Source: Alicyclobacillus contaminans DSM 17975
GTDB taxonomy: Bacteria; Bacillota; Bacilli; Alicyclobacillales; Alicyclobacillaceae
DNA length: 64,000 nucleotides
Direction: 5' to 3'
Assembly: GCF_000429525.1 (NCBI RefSeq)
Contig: NZ_AUCA01000014.1
Span: 1 to 64,000 of the forward strand
This document shows, piece after piece, positions 43,948 to 52,293 of the stretch. Below the pieces are notes generated by a model that saw nothing but the letters and a program-made list of their open reading frames with translations, did not search any database and was not told the origin of the DNA. A program made the position numbers and the translations under genes. How positions within the stretch are numbered: position 1 is the first letter of the stretch; each line of letters opens with the position of its first letter.

Positions 43948-43973
43948 GGGCAGGCGGGAGAGTTCCTCTGCCC
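43948..43973 (+). terminator. Terminator-like hairpin after the glycosyltransferase gene
   Basis: GGGCAG (43948-43953) pairs with CTGCCC (43968-43973), with an inner GGA/TCC pairing. No T-run follows. It lies 5 nt upstream of the cobalamin operon promoter. Confidence 0.4.
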
Positions 43974-43977
43974 CCCC

Positions 43978-44006
43978 TTGCCAATCCCAACTACATCCTC
44001 TATCAT
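43978..44006 (+). promoter_or_regulatory. Sigma-A type promoter of the cobalamin operon
   Basis: TTGCCA (43978-43983) and TATCAT (44001-44006) are 17 nt apart; each matches consensus at five of six positions. Transcription from about 44013 would give ~90 nt before the riboswitch. Confidence 0.65.
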
Positions 44007-44014
44007 AAAGCCAA

Positions 44015-44036
44015 ATGGGAAAGCTTGTTTTCCCAT
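44015..44036 (+). other. 5'-terminal hairpin of the cobalamin operon mRNA
   Basis: ATGGGAAA (44015-44022) pairs perfectly with TTTCCCAT (44029-44036). It begins within a few bases of the predicted transcript start, where such stems often shield mRNA from 5' decay. That role is inferred. Confidence 0.45.
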
Positions 44037-44102
44037 GTTCGGTGATCAGAACCGTTGATGCACTCAGCGTCCGGGGAGGTCACCGCATAACGGAATATCG
44101 CG

Positions 44103-44312
44103 GAAAAGGTGTTCTTCGCACTGGATGTACGGAATCACGAGCATGGGAGGCTCTGGTCCGTCGCCGGTGCGCAAGAACTGAAAAGGGAAACCGGTGAAAA
44201 TCCGGTGCGGTCCCGCCACTGTGAAGGGGAACAGCCATTGTACGCCACTGAGCCCGACGGCTTGGGAAGGCCATGGCGCGTGATGAACCTGAGCCAGGAG
44301 ACCTGCCTTTTC
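44103..44312 (+). ncRNA. Cobalamin (adenosylcobalamin) riboswitch aptamer
   Basis: The conserved core is clear: GGGAAACCGGTGAAAATCC (44185-44203), then CGGTCCCGCCACTGT, the B12 box (44208-44222), and near the 3' end GAGCCAGGAGACCTGCC. A closing P1 stem pairs GAAAAGG (44103-44109) with CCTTTTC (44306-44312). The element controls the whole cobalamin operon and the cobalt permease, presumably lowering expression when the cofactor is abundant. A structured spacer (44315-44385) and an intrinsic terminator (44409-44438) form the likely expression platform. Confidence 0.95.
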
Positions 44313-44408
44313 TGAAACACCACTGACACATCGTCTGCGGGAGCGGCCGCTGTGTCTGGAACCTACGGTCGATAGGGAGGTGTTTGTGGCGGCTTCTTGT
44401 CGTTTACA

Positions 44409-44438
44409 GGCACTCTCGTCTTCGAGAGTGCCTTTTTT
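44409..44438 (+). terminator. Riboswitch-controlled intrinsic terminator
   Basis: GGCACTCTCG (44409-44418) pairs perfectly with CGAGAGTGCC (44423-44432) around TCTT, followed by six T residues. It lies between aptamer and cbiX, so premature termination is the likely switch. Upstream, AAACACC (44315-44321) can pair with GGTGTTT (44379-44385). Confidence 0.9.
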
Positions 44439-44490
44439 GACGAGTTCCGTTCCGAACCCTTCCTCCTGACTGACACAAGGAGGAATGTAC

Positions 44491-45309
44491 ATGAGCGAAG
44501 TGACGTTGCTGATTGGTCATGGCAGTCGTGATGCCGAAGGGAACTCTGAATTCTTGCAGTTCGCAGACAACGTCCGCCAGCAGTTGCCCCAACAACAGGT
44601 GGAAGCGTGTTTCCTCGAATGGTCCGAACCCTCCATTCCAAGTGCACTGGACCGCTGTGTGAAGATGGGAGCAGAGCGAATTGTCGCAATCCCCGTCATC
44701 CTGTTGGCGGCATCCCACGTGAAACAGGAAATTCCCGACATTCTCAGCGAAGCGCAAAGCGCCCATCCAAATCTGCGGATTATGTACAGCCAGCCGCTCG
44801 GCCTCCACGACAACGTTTTTCAGTTGCTGCAACAGCGTCTGCAGGAACACTTGCAAACGCTGTCCCCGCACAACTTATCGGAGACAGCCGTTGTTCTCAT
44901 GGGGCGAGGAAGCAGCGATCCGGAGGCAAACAGTGAGTTATATAAACTCGGCCGCAAACTCTGGGAGCAGTTCCCTCTCCGGACTGTCGAAATGTGCTTC
45001 ACCGGGATTACGGAGCCGCGGGTACCGGAAGGGATTGAACGCGCCATCCGGCTCGGCGCAAAGCGCGTGATCGTGCTGCCGTTCTTTCTGTTCACTGGCG
45101 TACTCATCAAACGCGTGCAGCACCTGTTGACGGACATTCAATCGCGGAATCCCGGCATTGAATTGTCAATGGCCCCCTACTTTGGCAACCATCCTCTGTT
45201 GGTTGACACCGTCATCGCGCGTCACCGAGAGGCGGTGTCGGGAGACGCGCTGGCCGCTTTTGGCCCACAGACTGGCCGTGATCTCGCCGCAGCGGGCGGG
45301 GCGGTGTGA
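44491..45309 (+). CDS. cbiX: Sirohydrochlorin cobaltochelatase (two-domain CbiX)
   Basis: This 272-residue class II chelatase inserts cobalt into sirohydrochlorin at the start of the early-cobalt route. It holds two CbiX units: LLIGHGSRDAEGNSEF at the N-terminus, with the metal-binding His in the first and ASHVKQEIP near 73; LMGRGSSDPEANSELY near 134 begins the second. The His-rich and MxCxxC tail of B. megaterium CbiX is absent. ATG 44491 has AAGGAGG 7 nt upstream. It is the first gene after the riboswitch terminator. Confidence 0.92.
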   Translation: MSEVTLLIGHGSRDAEGNSEFLQFADNVRQQLPQQQVEACFLEWSEPSIPSALDRCVKMGAERIVAIPVILLAASHVKQEIPDILSEAQSAHPNLRIMYSQPLGLHDNVFQLLQQRLQEHLQTLSPHNLSETAVVLMGRGSSDPEANSELYKLGRKLWEQFPLRTVEMCFTGITEPRVPEGIERAIRLGAKRVIVLPFFLFTGVLIKRVQHLLTDIQSRNPGIELSMAPYFGNHPLLVDTVIARHREAVSGDALAAFGPQTGRDLAAAGGAV

Positions 45310-45313
45310 GTCA

Positions 45314-46102
45314 ATGAGGGGACGGGTATTTCTCATCGGCGCCGGGCCCGGTCACAAAGGTCTGTTGACCCTCCGCGCCATCGAGTGTCTCGAGCTGGCG
45401 GAAGTGGTGTTGTACGACCGCCTGGTTTCACCCGAGGTTCTGGCGTGTATTCCCGAAACCGCCGAACGAATCGACGTCGGTAAATCCGCCCGCCATCACC
45501 GCATGGAGCAAACGGAGATTATCCAGCGCCTGATTCAGCATGCGGAGGCTGGCCGCACGGTGGCTCGTCTCAAAGGGGGCGATCCGTTCGTGTTCGGCCG
45601 CGGCTCGGAGGAAGCGCAAGCTCTCGCCGAACGCGGAATTCCCTTCGAAATTGTGCCAGGCGTCAGCTCGGCGATCGCGGGCCCCGCGTTGGCGGGCATT
45701 CCCCTGACACATCGGGGGATTTCCACCGGGTTTCACGTCGTGACGGGACATGAATGCCTGGATTCCGCGGGAACGCCATGGCCGCTCCTGGCGGCCTCCA
45801 ATTTGACCCTGGTCATTCTAATGGGCTTGGGTCGACTGGAAACCATCGTGGAACAACTGATTCGCCACGGACGGTCGGCGACAACGCCTGCGGCCGTCAT
45901 CCAGGAGGCCACAACCCCGCGTCAGCGCGTGGTGGCAGGCACGCTGTCAGACATCGCCGAGCGCGTCAGGGCTGCGGCGATAGAGCCACCGGCACTGATT
46001 GTGGTGGGGCAGGTCGTAGCCATTCGAGACCAGCTGGGTGGGCTCGTCGAAGCGGTGGGGACGCCGCAGGTCACATCAAGGATGGGGGGCGATGGATGGT
46101 GA
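45314..46102 (+). CDS. cobA: Uroporphyrinogen-III C-methyltransferase
   Basis: This 262-residue SAM-dependent enzyme methylates C2 and C7 of uroporphyrinogen III to make precorrin-2. It shows FLIGAGPGHKGLLTL near 6, the VLYDRLVSPE stretch near 32, ARLKGGDPFVFGRGSEE near 84 and EIVPGVSSA near 111. It stands alone, without the fused HemD or CysG domains seen in other bacteria. The next oxidation to sirohydrochlorin needs a precorrin-2 dehydrogenase, which is not in the window. Confidence 0.93.
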   Translation: MRGRVFLIGAGPGHKGLLTLRAIECLELAEVVLYDRLVSPEVLACIPETAERIDVGKSARHHRMEQTEIIQRLIQHAEAGRTVARLKGGDPFVFGRGSEEAQALAERGIPFEIVPGVSSAIAGPALAGIPLTHRGISTGFHVVTGHECLDSAGTPWPLLAASNLTLVILMGLGRLETIVEQLIRHGRSATTPAAVIQEATTPRQRVVAGTLSDIAERVRAAAIEPPALIVVGQVVAIRDQLGGLVEAVGTPQVTSRMGGDGW

Positions 46103-47772
46103 TGGGATGCATCTACGTGGTCGGCTTTGGACCGGGGAGTGTGGAGCATATCACCGCGCGGGCCCGCGAGGCCATCGCGGAAAGCAGCGCCGTGATTGGC
46201 TACAACACGTACGTCGACTTGTTGGCTTCGCTCGTCGCGGACAAGGAAATTGTCCGGACCGGGATGACAGAGGAAGTCAGTCGCGCGCAGCGCGCGGTCG
46301 ACCTGGCGATGGGCGGCCGCACCGTGGCTGTGATTTCAAGCGGCGACGCGGGGCTGTACGGTATGGCGGGATTGGTATACGAGGTGTTGATGGAACACGG
46401 GTGGCAACCAGGGGACAACCCGACGGTGGAGGTCATTCCCGGCATCTCCGCCATTCACTCGTGTGCAGCGCTGCTCGGCGCGCCCATCATGCACGACGCT
46501 TGCACCATTAGCCTGTCAGACCACCTGACGCCCTGGTCGGTGATTGAGCAGAGACTGGAGGCCGCCGCCGCGGCGGATTTTGTGATAGCCCTGTACAACC
46601 CGCGAAGCGGCCGCCGTACGCGGCAGATTGTCGAGGCGCAGCGCATTCTGCTCAAATATCGTCGGCCGGATACGCCGGTGGGACTGGTCAAGAGCGCGTA
46701 TCGCAGCCGCCAGCAGGTGGTGCGCACCACACTGTCCGATATGCTCAACCACGAGATCGGTATGCTGACAACTGTCATCATCGGGAATCAATCCACGTTC
46801 TATTACGGGGACCTGATGATCACCCCACGGGGGTATCAACGCAAGTACACGCTCGGCGAAGCGACCCAGCGCCTGCGCCCGAAAGATCGGCTGAAACCCG
46901 AGAACGAACCGTGGGCCCTGCCGCAGGCCCCTCGGCAAACCGATACGCATCCAGGGCATCACGCTGGAAGCGGAACTACGGCGCCGAATACACCGCGAGC
47001 CTGGGCTGAGGCGGCACTGGCCCAGCTCGAACGTCGCGCGGATCCGAAACCGGCATTGTCGGGCACGCCGCCTGCAGAAGCAGTTTCTGCCATCCCCGTC
47101 GCTCATTCATGGCCCAACGCGCAAACTCAGATTCTCGAGGTGGCCGTCAGTCCAGGGGTGGCGAACAAGAAGTTTCTTCCGAGTCAACTGCTGGTGCTTG
47201 CGGACTTGGCCGGATCGACCGGTGAGATTGAATACACCACCGCGCACCAGCTGATTCTGCGCGTGGCAACCGACGACCCGGAGCACGTTGTCTCGCAGCT
47301 GCAGGAGGCTGGGTTGACCGTTCTGCCGACAGGCGACGTGGTCAAAGTCAAGGCCTGCGACTTTTGCGACGGAGAAAAAGCGGATGGCATTCCCTACGCG
47401 GAGACCATCGCGAGACGCCTGGCGGGTCTGTCCGTGGAAAAGGAACTGCGCATCGGGTACAACGGGTGCGCCATGTCCTGCTACGGGGCGGTGACGGAGG
47501 ACATTGGCCTCGTCTTTCGCAAAGGCAAGTTCGATCTGTTCCTCGGCGGCAAGACCACCGGGCGTAACGCGGGGCCGGGGCAGCGCGTGGCCGAGGGCAT
47601 TCCCGCGGAAGAGATGCCGGACTTGTTGGAGCGGATTGTCCAGCGGTACCGCCAGGAGGCCTTTCCCGGCGAACGATTTCACAAGTTTTTTGCGCGTGTG
47701 GGTGAGATTGAGGGTTTCTCCCACACGTCGCAGCCACAGACCATCGCCGTGGACAGTCCCTGCGGCTCGTGA
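46096..47772 (+). CDS. cbiH60: Cobalt-factor III C17-methyltransferase fused to a sulfite-reductase-like Fe-S domain (CbiH60 type)
   Basis: This 558-residue protein has a CbiH/CobJ ring-contraction methyltransferase (about 1-250; YVVGFGPGSVEHIT, SSGDAGLYGMAG, YNPRSGRR), a Pro/Ala-rich linker (265-335), and a C-terminal half-module of the nitrite/sulfite reductase type (340-545). That module has a ferredoxin-like fold region and cysteines 421, 424, 458 and 462 (CDFC; NGCAMSC), suited to a [4Fe-4S] cluster. The same fusion, CbiH60, acts in the anaerobic-type pathway of Bacillus megaterium. ATG 46096 overlaps cobA by 7 nt. The methyltransferase makes cobalt-precorrin-4 and contracts the ring. 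Confidence 0.9.
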   Translation: MVMGCIYVVGFGPGSVEHITARAREAIAESSAVIGYNTYVDLLASLVADKEIVRTGMTEEVSRAQRAVDLAMGGRTVAVISSGDAGLYGMAGLVYEVLMEHGWQPGDNPTVEVIPGISAIHSCAALLGAPIMHDACTISLSDHLTPWSVIEQRLEAAAAADFVIALYNPRSGRRTRQIVEAQRILLKYRRPDTPVGLVKSAYRSRQQVVRTTLSDMLNHEIGMLTTVIIGNQSTFYYGDLMITPRGYQRKYTLGEATQRLRPKDRLKPENEPWALPQAPRQTDTHPGHHAGSGTTAPNTPRAWAEAALAQLERRADPKPALSGTPPAEAVSAIPVAHSWPNAQTQILEVAVSPGVANKKFLPSQLLVLADLAGSTGEIEYTTAHQLILRVATDDPEHVVSQLQEAGLTVLPTGDVVKVKACDFCDGEKADGIPYAETIARRLAGLSVEKELRIGYNGCAMSCYGAVTEDIGLVFRKGKFDLFLGGKTTGRNAGPGQRVAEGIPAEEMPDLLERIVQRYRQEAFPGERFHKFFARVGEIEGFSHTSQPQTIAVDSPCGS

Positions 47773-47792
47773 CCGGAAAGGAGGTGCACCCC

Positions 47793-48635
47793 ATGATTTT
47801 TCTGTTGGCCGGAACCAGTGACGCGCGAGCGCTGGCGCAGGTCATTCAACACGCCGGGTATCCGGTGCAGGCAAGTGTCGTCACAGAGCATGCCGCGGTC
47901 GCGCTGCGAACGGCTGGCATTCCGACGCGGGTTGGGAGACTGGACGTCCAAGGCATGGCGGACGCCATGTTCCAGGCCGGCGCCCAGGTGGTTGTGGACG
48001 CCAGCCATCCGTTTGCGGAAGAGGCCCACCGAACCGCGATGGCCGCAGCAGAAACCCTCGGCATTCCGTACATCCGGTTTGAACGAACCGGCAACGATGG
48101 GCAGCAGGGAGTGCTGTGGGTGGACAGCTATGAGGACGCGGCCAACGTGGCTGCGGAGAAAGGGGGAAGCATCCTGCTGACGACCGGTGGCAAGACGCTG
48201 CCCGTGTTCGCGAAACGCCTGTTGAACCAGCCCAACCTCCGGCTCGTCATCCGCCTGCTGCCCCGCGTCGACAACTTGCAGATGTGCGCCGAACTGGGCA
48301 TTCCGCAGGAGAATATCGTCGCCATGCAAGGGCCGTTCTCGTATGAACTGAACCGTGCGCTGTATGCGCACTTCCGGACGACCCTGATGATTACGAAAGA
48401 CAGCGGAGAGCCCGGTGCCGTGGATGAAAAGGTCCAGGCCGCGCTCGATGCAGGCGTGGAGGTGGTGGTCATTCGCCGCCCCAAGCTCGACTACGGAATC
48501 TGCCATTTCTCCGTGGACGCCGTGATGGCCGAACTCGCCAACCATCTTCCGTTGCCAAAACCGCTCATGGAAGAGAAAGGAGACGGAAATCATGTCGCAG
48601 TTTCGACCCGCAACCACCCAGCCTCAGGCGATTGA
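47793..48635 (+). CDS. cbiJ: Cobalt-precorrin-6A reductase
   Basis: This 280-residue Rossmann enzyme reduces the corrin macrocycle with NAD(P)H. It shows FLLAGTSDARALAQ at the N-terminus, VVDASHPFAEEAH near 71, YIRFERTG near 92, LLTTGGKTLPVFA near 127 and MITKDSGEPGAVDEKV near 200. ATG 47793 lies behind a near-perfect AAAGGAGGTG. The 3' end overlaps cbiC by 44 nt. Confidence 0.93.
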   Translation: MIFLLAGTSDARALAQVIQHAGYPVQASVVTEHAAVALRTAGIPTRVGRLDVQGMADAMFQAGAQVVVDASHPFAEEAHRTAMAAAETLGIPYIRFERTGNDGQQGVLWVDSYEDAANVAAEKGGSILLTTGGKTLPVFAKRLLNQPNLRLVIRLLPRVDNLQMCAELGIPQENIVAMQGPFSYELNRALYAHFRTTLMITKDSGEPGAVDEKVQAALDAGVEVVVIRRPKLDYGICHFSVDAVMAELANHLPLPKPLMEEKGDGNHVAVSTRNHPASGD

Positions 48636-49236
48636 GGACCGGAGCTTTCAGATCATCGCCGAAGAACTCGGACCGCATCCCTTCACGACAGAGCAGTTTC
48701 CCGTGGTGCAGCGGGTGATCCACGCGTCCGCGGACTTCGAGCTGGGCCGCAGTCTGGTGTTTCATCCCGATGCGGTCGCCGCAGGAATCACCGCCATCCA
48801 ATCCGGCAAACAGATTGTCGCCGACGTGCAGATGGTGCAGGCGGGCATCAACAAGTCGAGGTTGGCAAAGTACGGATCGGACGTGCACGTGTTCATTTCC
48901 GACGAGGACGTTATCGCAGCGGCCCGTCAGGAGAACACCACGCGGGCGATTGTCGCCATGCGCAAAGCGTGCGCGCTGTACCCGGACGCCATTTTCGCCA
49001 TCGGCAACGCGCCCACCGCGCTGCTCGAGCTGGTGCGGTTGGTCCAAACCGGACGGGCGCAGCCCAGTCTGATTGTGGGCGTCCCCGTCGGGTTTGTCTC
49101 CGCCGCCGAGTCCAAAGATCTGCTGGCGGCGGTGGACATACCGTTCATCACCAACCGCGGCCGCAAGGGAGGCAGCCCCGTCGCCGTGTCCATCGTCAAT
49201 GCGCTGTGCCTGCTCGCCGACCGAGAAGGCAGGTGA
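48592..49236 (+). CDS. cbiC: Cobalt-precorrin-8 methylmutase
   Basis: This 214-residue enzyme moves the C11 methyl group to C12, giving cobyrinic acid. The catalytic His is in RVIHASAD near residue 43; VADVQMVQAGINKSRL near 82, AIGNAPTALLELV near 141 and GVPVGFVSAAESK near 163 follow the family. The ATG has GAAAGGAGACGG upstream and lies inside the end of cbiJ. Confidence 0.95.
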   Translation: MSQFRPATTQPQAIEDRSFQIIAEELGPHPFTTEQFPVVQRVIHASADFELGRSLVFHPDAVAAGITAIQSGKQIVADVQMVQAGINKSRLAKYGSDVHVFISDEDVIAAARQENTTRAIVAMRKACALYPDAIFAIGNAPTALLELVRLVQTGRAQPSLIVGVPVGFVSAAESKDLLAAVDIPFITNRGRKGGSPVAVSIVNALCLLADREGR

Positions 49237-49242
49237 GCGGGC

Positions 49243-50346
49243 GTGTCGGAAATGCTGGATGTGCCGGCTGGGCCGCTGCGCCACGGATATACCACAGGCG
49301 CCTGCGCCACCGCCTGTGCGAAGGGAGCGCTGCTCTCTCTCATTCAACAACGGGCCGTGCGGGAAGCCACCATCTGGATTCCCGCCGGCCGGTGGGTGAC
49401 GTTCGCCCTGCACGACGTCACCTACACCAAGAACACCGCCGCAGCCGCGACCATCAAGGACGGCGGGGACGATCCGGATGCCACCCACGGCGCCACCATC
49501 GTGGCAACGGTGTCCTGGTTCTCGGAACCAGGCGTAACGATTGACGGCGGTATTGGCGTGGGGCGCGTGACCAAGCCGGGCCTGCCCATCCCGGTCGGCA
49601 TGGCGGCCATCAATCCGGTGCCGAGGCAGATGATTCAGAGCACCGTGGAGGAGGTGCTCGCGGCGTACGGCATCGAGCGCGGCGTGCGCGTGGTGATCTC
49701 CGTCCCGGACGGCGAGGAGATTGCCAAAAAGACCATGAATGGGCGGCTCGGCATCGTGGGGGGTATCTCCATTCTCGGAACGCGAGGCATCGTGGTGCCG
49801 TTTTCCACATCCTCGTACAAAGCCAGCATCGCCTACGCCGTGAATGTGGCTCGGGAACAGGGGGTGCGCTCGGTGGTTCTGACAACGGGCGGACGCAGCG
49901 AGAAATTCGCCATGCAGATGTACCCCGACCTGCCTCTGGAGGCGTTCATCGAAATGGGGGATTTTGTGGGCTTCGCCGCGAAGCAGGCGAAGCGGGCCGG
50001 CATGCGGGAAATCCGTTTCGTCGGCATGTTGGGTAAGTTTTCGAAAGTTGCTGCAGGTATCATGATGGTCCATGCCAAACGTGCTGCGGTGGATTTTGCG
50101 CTGCTCGCAGAACTGGCCAGAGAGGTCGGCGTGCCCGACGACTTGGCGGATCAAATCCGGACGGCGAACACCGCCAATCAGGTGGGAGACTGGCTGCTCG
50201 AGTGGGGCTACCCGGAATTTTTTCGCGTGTTGGCCAAGCGCTGTTGTGAACAGGTGGCCTCGCACATCGGCGGCGGACTCCGCATCGATACCTGTTTAAC
50301 CACACTCGGCGGAGAGGTGTTGGGCAGTGCAGACTACAACCCGTAA
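49243..50346 (+). CDS. cbiD: Cobalt-precorrin-5B C1-methyltransferase
   Basis: This 367-residue enzyme methylates C1 in the early-cobalt route. It is specific to that route, so it marks the pathway type. The N-terminal signature is GYTTGACATACAKGAL near 14; GIGVGRVTKPGLPIPVG near 105, GGISILGTRGIV near 172 and GMLGKFSKVAAG near 261 also match. The GTG start is 6 nt after the cbiC stop. The 3' end overlaps cbiET by 20 nt. Confidence 0.94.
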   Translation: MSEMLDVPAGPLRHGYTTGACATACAKGALLSLIQQRAVREATIWIPAGRWVTFALHDVTYTKNTAAAATIKDGGDDPDATHGATIVATVSWFSEPGVTIDGGIGVGRVTKPGLPIPVGMAAINPVPRQMIQSTVEEVLAAYGIERGVRVVISVPDGEEIAKKTMNGRLGIVGGISILGTRGIVVPFSTSSYKASIAYAVNVAREQGVRSVVLTTGGRSEKFAMQMYPDLPLEAFIEMGDFVGFAAKQAKRAGMREIRFVGMLGKFSKVAAGIMMVHAKRAAVDFALLAELAREVGVPDDLADQIRTANTANQVGDWLLEWGYPEFFRVLAKRCCEQVASHIGGGLRIDTCLTTLGGEVLGSADYNP

Positions 50347-51583
50347 TCGACTTCTCGTGATTGGCATTGGCGACGACGGCGAGCAGAGCCTGTTGCCGCG
50401 GGTGCGCGAAAAACTCAACGACGCGGACATTCTGTACGGCAGCGAACGCCAGTTGGCGCTCGTCTCCGCAGAGACGTTCGCGGGGGAGCGCCGGGTGCTT
50501 CCGCGCCCGCTGCAGAAGTTCCTTTGCGACATCAATCAGCTCAATGAAGCGTGCTCCGTGGCCGTGCTGGCCAGCGGTGATCCGTTGTTCTATGGCATCG
50601 GTTCCACGTTGATTCGCGCGTTGGGCCGCGACCGAGTGGAGGTGTGGCCCGCGCTCAGTTCCGTTCAACTGGCGTTCGCGCGGGCTGGGGAGGCTTGGCA
50701 GCAGGCGCGGCTGCTCAGCGTTCACGGCCGCCCGCTCACAGGATTGGCCCAGCGCGTTCACGGCGCTAAATCCGTCGCCCTGTTGACCGACGGCATCCAT
50801 ACGCCGAATGCCATCGCCAAGTATTTGCTCCATTTTGAGATGACCGAGTACGACATGTTCGTCGCGGAGCGCCTCGGAAGCCCAGAGGAAACCTGCGCGT
50901 GGTACAGTCTGGCCGAAGCTGCCGACGCCGTGTTCGATCCGCTCAATGTGGTCATTCTGAGTCGGCGCGCGGATGCCAGCGCCCCATCGTTTCACCTCGG
51001 CGTGGACGATGCAAAATTCGCGCAGCGCAAACCGGACAGGGGACTCATCACCAAGCGAGAGGTTCGCATCGTGAGTCTGTCCGAATTGCGTCTGCGGGCG
51101 GGCGATGTCCTGTGGGACATCGGCGCCTGCACGGGCAGCGTCGGGATTGAGGCGATTCTCCAGCAACCTGAGGTGGAGGTTTACGCGGTCGAGAAAAACG
51201 CCGAGGACCTCGAAAATCTGCGCGTCAATCAAATCACGTTCCGCACCGACTTTGTCGCCGTTCACGCCAAGGCGCCCGCCGGCCTCGACCAGTTTCCCGA
51301 TCCGGACGCGGTCTTCATCGGAGGCAGCGGCGGTGAACTGAGGGAACTGCTCCACCTGTGTGCAACGCGGTTGAAGCCAGGTGGACGCATTGTGGTCAAC
51401 GCGGCCACCTTGGAAACTCTGGCGACCGCCCATCAGACCCTGTTGGAGCTTGGATTCGCCGTGTCCGTCACAATGCTCCAAACCGCGCGCAGCAAACCCA
51501 TTCTCCAGTTCACCCGACTGGAGGGCATGAATCCCGTGTACCTGGTCTCGGCCATGCGGAAGGAAGCGGGGGATGGCGCGTGA
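50327..51583 (+). CDS. cbiET: Cobalt-precorrin-7 C5/C15-methyltransferase, CbiE-CbiT fusion
   Basis: This 418-residue protein joins CbiE (about 1-205, a tetrapyrrole methylase for C5) and CbiT (about 215-418, C15 methylation with decarboxylation). CbiE shows VIGIGDDGEQSLLPR and ASGDPLFYGIGSTL. CbiT shows GLITKREVRIVSLSELRL and the SAM motif LWDIGACTGSVGIEA near 263. Fusion matches CobL of the oxygen-dependent pathway and CbiET of other bacteria. The GTG start lies within cbiD. Its stop overlaps cbiL (GTGA). Confidence 0.93.
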   Translation: MQTTTRNRLLVIGIGDDGEQSLLPRVREKLNDADILYGSERQLALVSAETFAGERRVLPRPLQKFLCDINQLNEACSVAVLASGDPLFYGIGSTLIRALGRDRVEVWPALSSVQLAFARAGEAWQQARLLSVHGRPLTGLAQRVHGAKSVALLTDGIHTPNAIAKYLLHFEMTEYDMFVAERLGSPEETCAWYSLAEAADAVFDPLNVVILSRRADASAPSFHLGVDDAKFAQRKPDRGLITKREVRIVSLSELRLRAGDVLWDIGACTGSVGIEAILQQPEVEVYAVEKNAEDLENLRVNQITFRTDFVAVHAKAPAGLDQFPDPDAVFIGGSGGELRELLHLCATRLKPGGRIVVNAATLETLATAHQTLLELGFAVSVTMLQTARSKPILQFTRLEGMNPVYLVSAMRKEAGDGA

Positions 51584-52293
51584 CCTCAACCTGCGGAACC
51601 CTCTACGGCATCGGCGTGGGCCCGGGAGACCCTGAATTGATCACGGTGAAAGCGTACCGGTTGCTGCAGACCTGTCCGGTCATCGCCTACCCGAGAAAGC
51701 GCAGCGGCAGCCGCAGCTACGCCGCCGACATTGTGGAGCAGTACGTCGACCGCCAGACCAAGACGATGCTTGGACTCGTGTTTCCGATGACGCGCGACGA
51801 GACAGTGTTGGAACAGTACTGGAACACCACCGTTCAGTCGCTCTGGGAGCATTTGCGGCAGGGGCGGGACGTGGCCTTTGTCACTGAAGGGGATCCACTG
51901 CTCTACAGTACGTTCATTCACGTCTTGCGGCAGATGCAAGCGCAGCATCCGGAAGTACCGGTTGTCTCGGTACCTGGTGTGTCTTCCGTCAACGCGGCGG
52001 CCAACCGCCTGGGGCTGCCCCTCGCAGACGGCGATGAATGGGTGGCCATCGTGCCGGCAACCGATGATCGGGACGCGATGCGGGACGCCCTGCTGCGCAA
52101 CGACTGCGTGGTGTTCTTGAAGGTGGCGAAAGTGCTGTCCACCATCCTTCAGCTCTTGGAAGAATTGGACATGGTGGATGGCGCGTTTGTGTGCAGCCAT
52201 GTCACCTCCGCCCGCGAACGGATCTGGCGCAACGTCCGCGAGGTCGCCCAGGCGGAATTACCCTACTTAACCTTGATGGTGGTGAAGCGATGA
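51580..52293 (+). CDS. cbiL: Cobalt-factor II C20-methyltransferase
   Basis: This 237-residue SAM enzyme methylates C20 to give cobalt-factor III. It shows YGIGVGPGDPELITVKAYRLL at the N-terminus in parts, FVTEGDPLLYSTFIHV near 100 and VPGVSSVNAAANRLG near 130, with KVAKVLSTI near 185. GTG 51580 overlaps the cbiET stop; AGGAAGCGGGGG lies upstream. Its stop overlaps the cbiF start (ATGA). Confidence 0.92.
   Translation: MTSTCGTLYGIGVGPGDPELITVKAYRLLQTCPVIAYPRKRSGSRSYAADIVEQYVDRQTKTMLGLVFPMTRDETVLEQYWNTTVQSLWEHLRQGRDVAFVTEGDPLLYSTFIHVLRQMQAQHPEVPVVSVPGVSSVNAAANRLGLPLADGDEWVAIVPATDDRDAMRDALLRNDCVVFLKVAKVLSTILQLLEELDMVDGAFVCSHVTSARERIWRNVREVAQAELPYLTLMVVKR

Noticed and set aside
44386-44469. A possible 27-codon leader peptide (GTG start behind GGGAGGTG) across the riboswitch terminator
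   Set aside because: The codons span both terminator arms, contain no run of regulatory codons, and the riboswitch already explains regulation.
48565-51589. Two long minus-strand frames (about 566 and 509 codons) across cbiC-cbiD-cbiET
   Set aside because: They are low-complexity, His/Arg/Gly-rich shadows of well-recognised cobalamin genes and have no ribosome site or known domain.
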